Positions 37,036 through 47,404 of a stretch of DNA of 64,000 bases are shown in pieces (positions within the stretch are counted from its first letter, which is position 1; every line of letters begins with the position of its first letter). Under the pieces are notes generated by a model that saw nothing but the letters and a program-made list of their open reading frames with translations, did no database searches and was not told the DNA's origin. The translations under genes were made by a program, and so were the position numbers. Location of the stretch: positions 1 to 64,000 of the forward strand of contig NZ_JAODTZ010000031.1 in assembly GCF_025399795.1 (NCBI RefSeq), read 5' to 3'. Source of the stretch: Streptomyces rhizosphaerihabitans (GTDB taxonomy: Bacteria > Actinomycetota > Actinomycetes > Streptomycetales > Streptomycetaceae).

Positions 37036-39106
37036 ATTGGCCCTTCTCGAACTCCGCCGCTTCGGCCGGGGCAAGCTCCCGCGCGCCGCGCTGGTCGCGC
37101 TCCTGCTGCTGCCCCTGCTGTACGGCGCCCTCTACCTGTGGTCGTTCTGGGACCCGTACGGCCGTCTCGACCGCATCCCCGTGGCACTGGTGAACGACGA
37201 CAAGGGGGCGACGGCCGGCGGCCGGAAGGTCGCGGTCGGGGACACCATCACCGAGGGGCTGCGGGACAGCGACACCTTCGAGTGGCACGAGGTGAGTTCC
37301 GCCGAGGCCCAGCGGGGCGTGGAGGACGGCACGTACTACCTCTCGCTGACCATGCCGGGCGACTTCAGCAAGAGGATCGCCTCCAGTTCCGGGGCATCGC
37401 CCGAGACGAGTGCCCTCCAGGTGCGGACCAACGACGCGAACAACTACATCGTCGGGCAGATCTCCCGCACGGTCTTCAGCGAGGTGCGGACGGCCGCGTC
37501 CACGAAGGCCTCGCGTTCGTTCCTCGACAGGATCTTCATCTCGTTCTCGGACATCCACGGGAAGACCGTGCAGGCGGCCGAGGGTGCCGACCGGCTCAAC
37601 GGCGGCATCGGCAAGGCGAAGAAGGGTTCCAAGGACCTCGCGGACGGTCTGAAGGAGGCCAAGAAGGGCAGCGGAAAGCTCTCCGGGGGCCTGCGGAAGC
37701 TCAGCACGGGCGCGGGCGACCTGGAGGACGGTTCGCGCCAGGTCGCGGACGGCACCCGGACGCTGGCCGGCAAGGTCAACGGGGTCGCGGACAAGGTGGG
37801 CCCGTTCCTGAAGGACAACGAGAAGTCGATCGGCGACACGGCCCGGCTGGTCGCCGACTCGGCCGCGGGCATCCGCCACAACCTCGACACCCTGGTGAAG
37901 ACGGCTCCGGCCGCGGCCAAGGGCGCGCGCACCGCGTCCGACGCGCTGAACGCCGTCCACCGCGCGCGGTGCGAGACCCTGCCGGTCCCCGACGCGGCGT
38001 GTCCCGAGCTGACGAAGGCCGCGGAGGCGGCCGCGGACGTCGTCAAGGTCACCGACGACGTCAACGCGCTGATCGATGACCAGGACAGCGATCTCGACAA
38101 GCTGGACAAGAGCCTGGCGACGCTGGAGAAGCAGGCACAGGCCCTCGCCGATCGCTCGCCGCATCTCTCCGAGGACCTCGACGACGCCGTCTCCAAGATC
38201 AACAAGTTGAACGACGGAGCCTCCGCGGTCGCCAAGGGCGCGCAGCGGCTGCACTCCGGTATCGGCACCGCCAGGACCGGCGCGGCGGACCTCGACAAGG
38301 GCGTCGGCCGGCTGAGGACCGGCGCGAGCGATCTCGACGGGGGCCTGTACAAGCTCGTCGGCGGCTCCGGGAAGCTCGCGGGCGGCCTGCACGACGGCGC
38401 CGAGCTGATCCCCGACTACGACAAGCCCGACCGCGACCTGCGTACCCAGGTCATGGCCGACCCGGTGCAGATGGCCTCCAGGGACCTGCACAAGGCGCCC
38501 AACTACGGCACGGGATTCGCCCCGTACTTCATTCCGCTGTCCCTGTGGGTCGGCGCGATGGTGGCGTACATGCTGATCCAGCCGCTGAACCGGCGCGCGC
38601 TCGCTGCGGGAGCCTCGGCCTGGCGCATCGCGCTGGCGGGCTGGCTGCCGGTCGCCGTCGTCGGCGTGCTCCAGACGGCCGCCCTGATGGCGGTGCTGCA
38701 CTGGGCGATCGGCCTCCAGATGGTGCGGGCGGCCGGAACGGTGGGCTTCCTGTTCCTGGTGACGGCCTGCTTCGCGGCGATCGTGCAGTGGCTGAACGCG
38801 CGCTTCGGAGCGGCGGGCCGGATCCTCGTCCTGGCCTTCCTGATGCTCCAGCTGACGTCGGCGGGCGGCACCTACCCCGTCCAGACCAGTCCGGGCTTCT
38901 TCAACGCGATCCACCCCTTCCTGCCGATGAGTTACGTCGTCGAGGCTCTCCGGAGACTCATCACCGGCGGCGGCCTGGAGCCGGTACGGACGGCGTGCGC
39001 CGTCCTGACGGCCTTCACCGTGGGCGCCCTCGCGCTCACCGCCCTGACGGCGCGCCGCAAACAGGTGTGGACCCTCGACCGGCTGCATCCGGAGCTGAGC
39101 CTGTGA
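37022..39106 (+). CDS. YhgE/Pip family membrane protein
   Basis: 694-residue membrane protein of the YhgE/Pip (phage infection protein)/ABC-2-like group. One transmembrane segment at ~22-42 is followed by a large extracellular region (~45-500) of coiled-coil pseudo-repeats (LADGLKEAKKGSGKLSGGLR, LATLEKQAQALADRSPHLS). The C-terminal ~200 residues carry five or six transmembrane helices. Family members include the EsaA-like component of type VII secretion and phage receptors; relatives with adjacent ATPases are predicted exporters. ATG 37022 overlaps the ATPase gene. Confidence 0.88.
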   Translation: MRSPELALLELRRFGRGKLPRAALVALLLLPLLYGALYLWSFWDPYGRLDRIPVALVNDDKGATAGGRKVAVGDTITEGLRDSDTFEWHEVSSAEAQRGVEDGTYYLSLTMPGDFSKRIASSSGASPETSALQVRTNDANNYIVGQISRTVFSEVRTAASTKASRSFLDRIFISFSDIHGKTVQAAEGADRLNGGIGKAKKGSKDLADGLKEAKKGSGKLSGGLRKLSTGAGDLEDGSRQVADGTRTLAGKVNGVADKVGPFLKDNEKSIGDTARLVADSAAGIRHNLDTLVKTAPAAAKGARTASDALNAVHRARCETLPVPDAACPELTKAAEAAADVVKVTDDVNALIDDQDSDLDKLDKSLATLEKQAQALADRSPHLSEDLDDAVSKINKLNDGASAVAKGAQRLHSGIGTARTGAADLDKGVGRLRTGASDLDGGLYKLVGGSGKLAGGLHDGAELIPDYDKPDRDLRTQVMADPVQMASRDLHKAPNYGTGFAPYFIPLSLWVGAMVAYMLIQPLNRRALAAGASAWRIALAGWLPVAVVGVLQTAALMAVLHWAIGLQMVRAAGTVGFLFLVTACFAAIVQWLNARFGAAGRILVLAFLMLQLTSAGGTYPVQTSPGFFNAIHPFLPMSYVVEALRRLITGGGLEPVRTACAVLTAFTVGALALTALTARRKQVWTLDRLHPELSL

Positions 39107-39141
39107 CCACGCGCGCAGGCGCTCCTGTGACAATCGGAGCC

Positions 39142-39771
39142 ATGGAAAGCAGCAGCACCACGGCGGGCGGCGGCAGCCGCCGCGAGGCGACCCGGCAGAA
39201 GCTCTACGAGGCGGCCGTCACCCTGATCGCCGAACAGGGTTTCTCCGCCACCACGGTGGACGAGATCGCCGAGCGGGCCGGGGTCGCGAAAGGCACGGTC
39301 TACTACAACTTCGCGAGCAAATCGGTCCTCTTCGAAGAGTTGCTGCGACACGGCGTGGGGCTCCTCACCGCCTCGCTGCGGGAGGCCGCGGAGAAGACCG
39401 CCCGGGACGGCGGCAGCAAGGTCGACGCGCTGGACGCGATGATCCGGGCCGGGCTCGTCTTCATCAACCGCTATCCGGCGTTCACCCAGCTGTACGTGGC
39501 GGAGCTCTGGCGTACCAACCGGGCCTGGCAGTCCACCCTCATGGTGGTACGGCAGCAGGCGGTGGCGGTCGTCGAGGGCGTTCTGCGCGACGCGGTGGCG
39601 GGCGGCGAGCTCAGCGACGAGATCGACATTCCGCTGACGGCGGCGGCGCTGGTGGGGATGGTCCTGGTGGCCGCCCTGGACTGGCAGGCCTTCCAGCCGG
39701 AGCGCTCCCTGGACGATGTCCACGCGGCGCTGTCCCGGCTTCTGCAGGGTCGCGTGAGCGGCCACCGCTGA
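39142..39771 (+). CDS. TetR/AcrR family transcriptional regulator
   Basis: 209-residue regulator. The N-terminal helix-turn-helix is at about 12-58 (RREATRQKLYEAAVTLIAEQ through GVAKGTVYYNFASKSVLFEE), and the C-terminal ligand domain has about six helices. It starts ATG 39142 after GGAG, 35 nt behind the YhgE gene, so it is co-transcribed with the ATPase and YhgE genes and probably represses them through the palindrome at 36016. Ligand unknown. Confidence 0.93.
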   Translation: MESSSTTAGGGSRREATRQKLYEAAVTLIAEQGFSATTVDEIAERAGVAKGTVYYNFASKSVLFEELLRHGVGLLTASLREAAEKTARDGGSKVDALDAMIRAGLVFINRYPAFTQLYVAELWRTNRAWQSTLMVVRQQAVAVVEGVLRDAVAGGELSDEIDIPLTAAALVGMVLVAALDWQAFQPERSLDDVHAALSRLLQGRVSGHR

Positions 39772-40294
39772 GCCAGGGTTCCGCCCCGAGGCCGGGCCCG
39801 CCGGAGATCCACCCGCTCGCCGGGCCCGCGCCCGCTCGCCCGAGCGCCGGTCCGGCGGATCCGGGCTCCGCGAAGCACGCACCGCGCCCGCCGCCGGCGC
39901 CGGGAAGCGGCACGCGTCGCTCCGGAGCACTTCGCGCCGCGCACACGAAAGCGCCGGTCCGGGTGGCCGCGTCCCCCGCGGGCCGTCCGTACCGGCGCTC
40001 CGTCGTGCTCCCCCGTACCCCCCGTTGGGCCCCCGTTCGGTCGTCCCCCCGGGTTCCCCCGTGTCTCACTCCCGCCGAGCGGGTCGGCGGAAGGAGCGGC
40101 CAAGGGCGCGAGTTCCGTTCCGCCGCCCCGTGTCGGCGGTGCCGGAGCCGCGCCCCTTTCCGTGTCTCCACTCTCCCGTTCGCGCAGGTCGGACCCATCC
40201 GTGCGGCTACTCATCTCACCCTGTAGGTACGGATACTCAGGCATACGCGCTCAGACCCAGGACGCCCCGTCGTCCACTGGTTACGATCGCCCCC
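39772..40294. other. Intergenic region, nothing identified
   Basis: 523-nt GC-rich gap between the tetR and DUF4126 genes. The minus-strand frame 39611-40198 is Arg/Gly/Pro-rich with no domain, no clear ribosome site, and overlaps tetR; it is not called. No strong hairpin or promoter was recognised. Confidence 0.5.
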
Positions 40295-40933
40295 GTGTCC
40301 GTACTCCCCCTGGTCTTCACCAGCGGCTGGGCCAGCGGCATCAACGCGTACGCGGTGGTGCTGCTCCTCGGCCTCTTCGGCGCGACCGGGCTGAGCGACG
40401 ACGTCCCGGAGTCCCTGCAACGCCCTGAGATCCTGGTCACAGTCGGTGTTCTCTTCCTCTGCGAGGCGGTCGCCGACAAGATCCCGTACATCGACTCGGT
40501 GTGGGACTCCGTGCACACCGTGATCCGGCCGGCGGCGGGTGCGTGGGTCGGGGCGCTGCTCGCCGGACAGAGCGGCTCGGTCTCGGATCTGACGGCGGGC
40601 CTGATCGGCGGTTCGACGGCGCTGGCGAGCCACACGGTCAAGGCCGGGACACGGATGGCGATCAACACCTCGCCGGAGCCGTTCAGCAACTTCGTGATGA
40701 GTACCGCCGAGGATCTCGGGGTCGCGGGCCTCCTCACCTTCGCGATGTTCCATCCCGTGGCCGCCGCGTCCATCGCCGGTGTCCTGCTGTCCAGCGGGCT
40801 CGTGGTGCTCTGCTTCCTCGTCTCACGGATCAGACGGTTCCTGCGCCGCCGGACGCAGCGCCGGGAGGAGCGGCGGATGGCCTCGGCGGCGGAGCAGCCG
40901 CCCGGCCGGGCGCCATGGGCGGACCGCGACTGA
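40295..40933 (+). CDS. DUF4126 family membrane protein
   Basis: 212-residue protein with five to six hydrophobic segments and a charged Arg-rich C-terminus (RIRRFLRRRTQRREERRM). Family-typical features are the N-terminal TSGWASGINAYAVVLLLGLF and the glycine-rich GLIGGSTALASHTVKAGTR. Function unknown; it is an integral membrane protein by prediction. GTG 40295 is chosen because the conserved region begins there; the open frame upstream is composition-driven. Confidence 0.85.
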   Translation: MSVLPLVFTSGWASGINAYAVVLLLGLFGATGLSDDVPESLQRPEILVTVGVLFLCEAVADKIPYIDSVWDSVHTVIRPAAGAWVGALLAGQSGSVSDLTAGLIGGSTALASHTVKAGTRMAINTSPEPFSNFVMSTAEDLGVAGLLTFAMFHPVAAASIAGVLLSSGLVVLCFLVSRIRRFLRRRTQRREERRMASAAEQPPGRAPWADRD

Positions 40934-41062
40934 CCTCGACCGATCGCGACCGACCGCTGCGGGAGGTCCGGGCGGCGGACGGAGCCGCGACGCGGCCGAG
41001 CCGGAACCACTCCGCCCGACCTCCGGACGGGACTGTCGGTGGGGGCCGATAAAGTCGCCGGC

Positions 41063-42613
41063 ATGGGACGGATTGCGGTGATCGGCGCCGGGATGGGCGC
41101 GATGGCGTCCGCCGCCCGGCTGGCCGTCGCGGGCCACCGGGTGGTGGTGTACGAGCGGACGCAGACGTACGGCGGTGCAGTGCGCCGCTTCGAGCGGGAC
41201 GGCTTCGCCTTCGACACGGGCCCGGGGCTGCTTCCGGTGCCCGCGGTCTATCGCGACCTGTTCGTCAAGACGGGAAAGCAGCCCCTGGAGGAGTGCGTCG
41301 AGCTGGTGCAGGTCGACCCGTCCACCGACCACGTCTTCGCCGACGGCACGCGGGTGTCCCTGCCGAACGCCTCGCGCGCGGGTGTGCTCACCGCGCTGGA
41401 CGAAGCGCTCGGCCCGGACGCGGGCGCGCGGTGGGGCGACTTCCTGGTGCGGGCCGGCGAGGCGTGGGACCGTGCGCGCAGACCGCTCCTGGAGGAGCCG
41501 CTGTGGCCCAACTGGGCAGTGCTGGCCGAGCGCGAGCCGTATCCCTCGGTGCCGTACAAGAGGCTGCTGCGCACCCGGCGGGCCGGCACCCTCGCCGAGG
41601 TCGGTGCCTGGGAGCTGCGCGACGCGCGTCTGACGGCTCTCCTGGAGAGTCATGCTCTGGCGTACGGGCTCGACCCGCGCGTCACCCCGGCGAGCGCCGC
41701 CGTGCTGCCGTACATGGAGCACGCCTTCGGCACCTGGTACGTGCGCGGCGGCATCCGGGAGCTGGCGCGCGCCGTGTACGAGCGGTGCCTGGAGCGCAGG
41801 GTCGAGTTCCGTTTCGCGACCTCCGTCGAGCGGATCGTCGAGAAGGACGGCAGGGTCGTCGGTGTGGAGCTCTCCGGGGGCGGCTCCGAGTCCCCCGGCC
41901 CCGAGGGCAGCCCCGAGACCCCGGGATCCGGAGAAGGCACGTTCGCGGAGGCGGACTTCGTGGTCGCGGGCGTGGCACCGGGCGTCGTGGACGCCCTCCT
42001 TCCCGGTCCGGGGCTCCGGAGCGGTGACGAGGTTCCGCCGCAGCCCGGGGCGTCCAGCCGACTGACCGTGCTGCTCGCGCTGCGCGGCGGGCGGCCCCGC
42101 GGGGTGGCGCATCGGACGGTGGTCCACACGGTCGACCGCGACGGCGAGCTGGACCGGCTCTTCGGCGAGCGTCCCGCGGTGCCCGCTGCGCCCACCGTCG
42201 TGGTGTCACGCCCCGACGACCCGGCGCTCGTCCCGGACGCGGAGCACGAGGCGGTCGCGCTGACCGTCACGGTGCCGTCGGGCGCTCAGGTGTCCGAGGC
42301 GGACGTGGAGCGGGTCCTCGGTGCCGCCGAGCGTGCCCTGCCGGATCTGCGCGACCGGCTCCTGTGGCACGAGGTCCGCACACCGGCCGACATCGCGGCG
42401 GCGACCGGCGCGGAGGGCGGCGCGGTCCCCGCCCCGGCGCTCGCGGCGGCGGACGGCCGGCTGCTGCACCCGTCGAACAGCACGCGGATCCCCGGGCTCT
42501 TCGCGGCCGGGGGCTGGGCACACCCCGGTGGCGGTCTGCCGCACGCGGGTATGTCGGGCGCGCTGGTGGCCGGGCTGATCGTGGAAGGACCGGAGTTCCA
42601 GGGCTCGCAGTGA
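41063..42613 (+). CDS. Phytoene desaturase-like FAD oxidoreductase
   Basis: 516-residue flavoprotein of the carotenoid desaturase/isomerase (CrtI-like) family. The FAD-binding loop is IAVIGAGMGAMASAARLAVA followed by the acidic strand end VVVYERT. The C-terminal FAD motif is present as IPGLFAAGGWAHPGGGLPHA. No crtB, crtE or other carotenoid genes lie nearby, so the substrate may not be a carotenoid. A Gly/Ser/Pro-rich insert sits near residue 275. ATG 41063 has no strong ribosome site. Confidence 0.88.
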   Translation: MGRIAVIGAGMGAMASAARLAVAGHRVVVYERTQTYGGAVRRFERDGFAFDTGPGLLPVPAVYRDLFVKTGKQPLEECVELVQVDPSTDHVFADGTRVSLPNASRAGVLTALDEALGPDAGARWGDFLVRAGEAWDRARRPLLEEPLWPNWAVLAEREPYPSVPYKRLLRTRRAGTLAEVGAWELRDARLTALLESHALAYGLDPRVTPASAAVLPYMEHAFGTWYVRGGIRELARAVYERCLERRVEFRFATSVERIVEKDGRVVGVELSGGGSESPGPEGSPETPGSGEGTFAEADFVVAGVAPGVVDALLPGPGLRSGDEVPPQPGASSRLTVLLALRGGRPRGVAHRTVVHTVDRDGELDRLFGERPAVPAAPTVVVSRPDDPALVPDAEHEAVALTVTVPSGAQVSEADVERVLGAAERALPDLRDRLLWHEVRTPADIAAATGAEGGAVPAPALAAADGRLLHPSNSTRIPGLFAAGGWAHPGGGLPHAGMSGALVAGLIVEGPEFQGSQ

Positions 42614-42714
42614 ACAGCCCGGTGGGCGGGAACGGCTGCCGGGACACGGACCGGCGGCAGGTCGCGACGCGCCGGTGGGCGGCGGTGCCGGGTGACTGAG
42701 GCTCCGGTAACGGC

Positions 42715-42746
42715 GACAGCGGTGCGGGAGGCCCTCAGCCGCTGTC
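42715..42746. terminator. Possible bidirectional terminator
   Basis: Inverted repeat GACAGCGG (42715-42722) and CCGCTGTC (42739-42746) with a 16-nt loop between converging genes, 7 nt before the stop of the Tyr/Gln-rich protein gene. Confidence 0.4.
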
Positions 42747-42753
42747 CGGTCGG

Positions 42754-43788
42754 TCAGTAGCGGTACTGCTCGTCGTACCCGGCGTTGCCGTTTCCGGTGC
42801 CCTGGTACGGGTACTGCTGCTGCTCGGGCGGGAGTTCGCCGCCGTACTCGTCGGTGCGCTGCTGCGGCACCCAGACGCCGCCGGCCGGGGTCTCGCCGCC
42901 GTACGTGCCGGTGGCGTACTGGTCCTGGCCGGTGGCGTACTGGTCCTGGCCGTAGTTCTGCTGTTGCTGCGGGTACTGCTGGTCGCCACTGTTGTAGGCG
43001 GTGTTGTCGTACGAGGCGCCCGGGTAGGTCTGCTGGCCGGTGTACGGGTCCGAGTAGGCGGCGTACTGCTGCTGACTGTTGTCGTAGCCGTACTGCTGCT
43101 GCTGGTCGTAACCCGTGTAGCCGTCGTACGCGTAGGCCTGCTGGCCCTGGGCGCCCGCCGCGTAGGCCTGCTGGTCCTGGGCCGTGGCGTAGGCCTGCTG
43201 GTCCTGGGACTGGGACTCGCCGGCGTAGGACTGGTCGGTGGCGGCGGCGTAGGCGGCGCCGTTGTAGACGCCGTAGGAGCCGGTGTCCTCGGGCAGGGGC
43301 TGCGGTTCGTACACCGAGGTGGACTCGGCGGCCGTGGGCTCGGCCGGCTCCGGGGGCATGAACCGGTCGGACGGGGCGGGCGTGAAGACGTCGTCCTCGG
43401 CGGCGGCGTACTGGTCGTCGCGCCGGTAGGCCGCCTCCTCGACCTCGTCGAGGCCGCCCTCGGGCGACGGGTCGTCGCTCTCCGGATCATCCGGCTCGCC
43501 GCGGCGGCGCTTGCTGGGCTTGGCCGGCGCGGAGTGGCCGTTGATGGCCCAGCCCTGCGCGAAGCCCTGGCGGAACGACAGCGTCACGTACGTCTGGCCG
43601 ACCGTGAAGGCGGCCGCGCCCAGGCCGATGACCACGACCGAGTGCATCAGGACACCGAGGACCACACCGAGGAAACCTACGAACGCGAGCAGCCGGAACC
43701 GCAGCCGCGCCTTGTACTGCAACAGCACCTCGCCGAGCAGCCACAACGCGACGATGCCGAATGCCAGATAGAGGACCGTCAAGCCCAT
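42754..43788 (-). CDS. Membrane protein with Tyr/Gln-rich prion-like tail
   Basis: 344-residue protein of unknown function. Two or three hydrophobic segments fill residues 1-75, then comes a basic stretch (PAKPSKRRRGEPDD) and an acidic linker. From ~130 the chain is a long low-complexity region dominated by Tyr, Gln, Gly, Ala and Asp, with repeated QQAYA, QQQYGYD and QDQYATG units. This composition resembles prion-like, condensate-forming domains. The tail should be cytoplasmic or extracellular depending on topology, which I cannot fix. It is 56 nt downstream of metF on the same strand. Confidence 0.85.
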   Translation of the reverse strand: MGLTVLYLAFGIVALWLLGEVLLQYKARLRFRLLAFVGFLGVVLGVLMHSVVVIGLGAAAFTVGQTYVTLSFRQGFAQGWAINGHSAPAKPSKRRRGEPDDPESDDPSPEGGLDEVEEAAYRRDDQYAAAEDDVFTPAPSDRFMPPEPAEPTAAESTSVYEPQPLPEDTGSYGVYNGAAYAAATDQSYAGESQSQDQQAYATAQDQQAYAAGAQGQQAYAYDGYTGYDQQQQYGYDNSQQQYAAYSDPYTGQQTYPGASYDNTAYNSGDQQYPQQQQNYGQDQYATGQDQYATGTYGGETPAGGVWVPQQRTDEYGGELPPEQQQYPYQGTGNGNAGYDEQYRY

Positions 43789-43844
43789 GTACGCCCCTCT
43801 CCCAGTGGCCGCTACGCAGTGTGTCGTACGTGGGTGCGACCGGT

Positions 43845-44777
<933 letters not shown>

Positions 44778-44947
44778 TTAGCCAGAGGGCGTCGGTCCCC
44801 CAACCGAACCGCTGCCATATGTCCGATCTGTCGATTTCTTGTCCACCCCTCGGACACTCGCGGACACCCCGGGGGAGCAGCCCTGCCGCCTCCGGACACT
44901 CCCGGCCGGCGGCACTGCCGGAAGCCCCGTGCGGGCGGCCGACGTGT

Positions 44948-45607
44948 CTACGCCCCGCGCAGCCGCTTCGCGAACTCCGCCGCCGCCGCGCCCGGATCGT
45001 CCGCCTCGGTGATCGCCCGTACGACGACGATCCGGCGGGCACCCGCTTCGAGCACCTCGTCGAGCCGGCCGAGGTCGATGCCGCCGATCGCGAACCAGGG
45101 ACGGTCGGTGCCGAGGGCGGCCGTGCCGCGGACCAGGTCGAGGCCGGGTGCGTGGCGGCCGGGCTTGGTGGGGGTGGGCCAGCAGGGGCCGGTGCAGAAG
45201 TAGTCCACGCCCTCCTGGACCGCAGCGGCCGCGGCCTCGGACCCGGCGTGCGTGGAGCGGCCGATGAGCACCTCGTCGCCGAGGATCGCGCGGGCCGCGG
45301 GAACCGGGAGGTCCCCCTGGCCCAGGTGCAGCACGTCGGCGCGGACGGCGTGGGCCACGTCCGCCCGGTCGTTGACCGCGAGGAGCTTGCCGTGCCGGGC
45401 GCAGGCGTCCGCGAAGACCTGGAGGTGTTCCAGCTCCTCCCCCGCCTCCATGCCCTTGTCCCGGAGCTGCACGATGTCGACACCGCCCGCCAGGACCGCG
45501 TCGAGGAACTCGGCGAGGTCGCCCTGACGCCTGCGGGCGTCCGTGCACAGGTAGACGCGGGCGTCGGCGAGCCGGCCCCGCGCGGTCGTGGCGGCGTTCT
45601 CGGGCAT
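44948..45607 (-). CDS. thiE: Thiamine-phosphate synthase ThiE
   Basis: 219-residue TIM-barrel enzyme joining HMP pyrophosphate and thiazole phosphate into thiamine phosphate. Conserved blocks are [76 protein letters not shown] and [14 protein letters not shown]. The ATG at 45607 follows GGGGGACAC. A strong hairpin lies just upstream, terminating the preceding gene. No TPP riboswitch is visible on this strand; the one nearby serves thiOSG. Confidence 0.96.
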   Translation of the reverse strand: MPENAATTARGRLADARVYLCTDARRRQGDLAEFLDAVLAGGVDIVQLRDKGMEAGEELEHLQVFADACARHGKLLAVNDRADVAHAVRADVLHLGQGDLPVPAARAILGDEVLIGRSTHAGSEAAAAAVQEGVDYFCTGPCWPTPTKPGRHAPGLDLVRGTAALGTDRPWFAIGGIDLGRLDEVLEAGARRIVVVRAITEADDPGAAAAEFAKRLRGA

Positions 45608-45632
45608 GGGTGTGTCCCCCGTTGTCGGTGCG

Positions 45633-45676
45633 CGGGGAGTGCGGCGGCCGGGATGATCCCGCCGCCGCGCTCCCCG
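45633..45676 (-). terminator. Terminator hairpin between the Rv2175c-like gene and thiE
   Basis: Imperfect ~20-bp stem: CGGGGAG (45633-45639) with CTCCCCG (45670-45676) and GCGGCGG (45641-45647) with CCGCCGC (45662-45668), closed by GGGAT/ATCCC. It ends 26 nt before the thiE start, so it could also affect thiE expression. Confidence 0.7.
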
Positions 45677-45697
45677 TGCCGGACGGTCGCGTTCAGG

Positions 45698-46069
45698 TCA
45701 GACGGCGAGCGCCTGGGCGCGGCGCTTCACCTCCGTGCCGCGATTCTCGCTCAGGGCCTGCGCGGGGGTGCCGGGCAGGCTCGGGTCGGGGGTGAAGAGC
45801 CACTCGAGGGCCTCTTCGTCGGAGAAGCCGTCGTCCCTCAGGAGCGTCAGGGTGCCGGCCAGGCCCTTGACGACCTTCTGTTCGTCCGCGTCGATGAAGT
45901 CGGCGGGGACGTGCAGCGCGCGGTTCTCACCACGGCGTACGGCGATCAGCTGGCCGTCCTTGACCAGCTGCCGGACGCGCGTCACCTCGACGCCGAACTG
46001 TTCGGCGATGTCGGGGAGGGTGAGCCAGGCGGGGACGAGAGCATCGATCTTTGCGTCAATCTCGGTCAC
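45698..46069 (-). CDS. Rv2175c-family DNA-binding protein
   Basis: 123-residue protein with an N-terminal winged helix-turn-helix (LTLPDIAEQFGVEVTRVRQLVKDGQL) and a C-terminal domain (LHVPADFID through DEEALEWLFTPDPSLPGTPA). It matches the family of M. tuberculosis Rv2175c, a DNA-binding protein phosphorylated by the kinase PknL encoded beside it. Here the PASTA kinase gene is 4.4 kb away on the other strand, so a kinase-substrate pair is plausible. It starts ATG 46069. Confidence 0.9.
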   Translation of the reverse strand: MTEIDAKIDALVPAWLTLPDIAEQFGVEVTRVRQLVKDGQLIAVRRGENRALHVPADFIDADEQKVVKGLAGTLTLLRDDGFSDEEALEWLFTPDPSLPGTPAQALSENRGTEVKRRAQALAV

Positions 46070-46133
46070 GGGACAAGCCTGCCATCCCGGACCGACAGTC
46101 GGAAGCCAAGGGCGTCCGACCTGGTGTGACGGA

Positions 46134-47372
46134 TCAGGTCGCGGCGCCCTTCAGGGGCCTCGACGGGTCCGCGAGCAGCTCCGGATCCATGGGGGCGCCC
46201 GCCTCGATGAGCCGGCGGCCCTGGGCGAGATCCCTCGGGCGGCCCACCGCCAGGAGGGCGACAAGACGGGTCTCGCGGAGCCAGCACACCGACCAGGAGG
46301 CGCCCGTGGGGTCGCCGCGCCACACCAGGGTGTCGTCGGGCGCGTGGTGGCCGACGTACTGCACGAAACGGCCGAACTGCTCGGACCAGAAGTACGGCAC
46401 GGGGTCGTAGGCGGCGGGCGCCTCTCCGACGATGTTCAGGGCGACCGTGCGGGGGCCCTGGAGGGCGTTGTCCCAGTGGTGGACGAGGAGCCGGTCCTCG
46501 TAGCGTCCCGACGGGAAGGAGGCGCAGTCGCCGACCGCGTAGACGTCCGGCAGGGAGGTGCGCAGGTGGTCGTCGGCGACGATCTCGCGGTCGGCGCCGA
46601 GTTCGATGCCGGAGCCCGCGATCCAGGCGGTCGCGGGCCGCGCCCCGATCCCGACCACGACGGCGCCCGCGGGCACCCGGGAGCCGTCGTCCAGGATCAC
46701 CGCGCCGGGCTCGATGCGCTCCACTCGCGCGTGGGTGCGCAGCGTGGCCCCGCTGTCCGCGTACCAGGCGGCCATCGGCGCTGCCACCTCGGCGGGCAGC
46801 GCGCCGGCGAGCGGCCGGTCGGCGGCCTCGACGACCGTGACCGCACAGCCCGCCTCGCGCGCCGCCGTGGCGAACTCTGCGCCGATCCAGCCCGCGCCGA
46901 CCACCACGATGTCGTGCTGCCGGGTGAGGACGGGACGCAGCCGGTCGGCGTCGTCCAGGGTGCGCAGCAGGTGCACCCCGGGCACGCCTTCGGCGCCGGG
47001 CAGCTGGATCGGCTCGGCGCCGGTGGCGACGACCAGGACGTCGTACGGGACGGGTCCCTCGGCCGTGTCCAGTTCGTGGTCGCCGGGGCGTACGCCCAGC
47101 GCCTCGCGGCCCAGCCTGAGGTCGATGTCCAGGGCCTCGAAGTCGATGTCGAAGGCCGAGCCCTCGGCCTTGCCCAGCAGAACGGCCTTGGACAGCGGCG
47201 GCCGGTCGTACGGCTGATGCGGCTCCGCGCCGATCAGCGTGACCGTGCCCGTGAAACCCTGCTCGCGCAGGGCGACCGCGGTCTGCACTCCGGCCATGCC
47301 CGCGCCCACCACGACGACCCGCCGTGCCGTGGGCCCCTGCGACTGAGACTGCGCCTGCGTCTGCTCGCTCAC
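46134..47372 (-). CDS. NAD(P)/FAD-dependent oxidoreductase (ferredoxin-reductase-like)
   Basis: 412-residue pyridine-nucleotide disulfide oxidoreductase-fold protein. The FAD loop is VVVVGAGMAGVQTAVAL, the NAD(P)H loop VVVGAGWIGAEFA, and the FAD-contacting block DVYAVGDCASFPSGRYEDRL precedes the C-terminal reductase domain. No CxxxxC redox disulfide is seen, as in ferredoxin and rubredoxin reductases that serve oxygenases or P450s. No ferredoxin or P450 gene is adjacent, so the partner is unknown. It starts at GTG 47372. Confidence 0.9.
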   Translation of the reverse strand: MSEQTQAQSQSQGPTARRVVVVGAGMAGVQTAVALREQGFTGTVTLIGAEPHQPYDRPPLSKAVLLGKAEGSAFDIDFEALDIDLRLGREALGVRPGDHELDTAEGPVPYDVLVVATGAEPIQLPGAEGVPGVHLLRTLDDADRLRPVLTRQHDIVVVGAGWIGAEFATAAREAGCAVTVVEAADRPLAGALPAEVAAPMAAWYADSGATLRTHARVERIEPGAVILDDGSRVPAGAVVVGIGARPATAWIAGSGIELGADREIVADDHLRTSLPDVYAVGDCASFPSGRYEDRLLVHHWDNALQGPRTVALNIVGEAPAAYDPVPYFWSEQFGRFVQYVGHHAPDDTLVWRGDPTGASWSVCWLRETRLVALLAVGRPRDLAQGRRLIEAGAPMDPELLADPSRPLKGAAT

Positions 47373-47404
47373 CTGATCACCTTAGACACCTGACAATTCG
47401 TCAG

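Noticed and set aside
36776-37187. Ser-Asp repeat tail read as an adhesin-type SD region
   Set aside because: Only five Ser-Asp pairs at the end of a cytoplasmic ATPase-like protein without a signal peptide.
39611-40198. 195-codon minus-strand frame after tetR
   Set aside because: Arg/Gly/Pro-rich composition, overlaps tetR, no domain or ribosome site.
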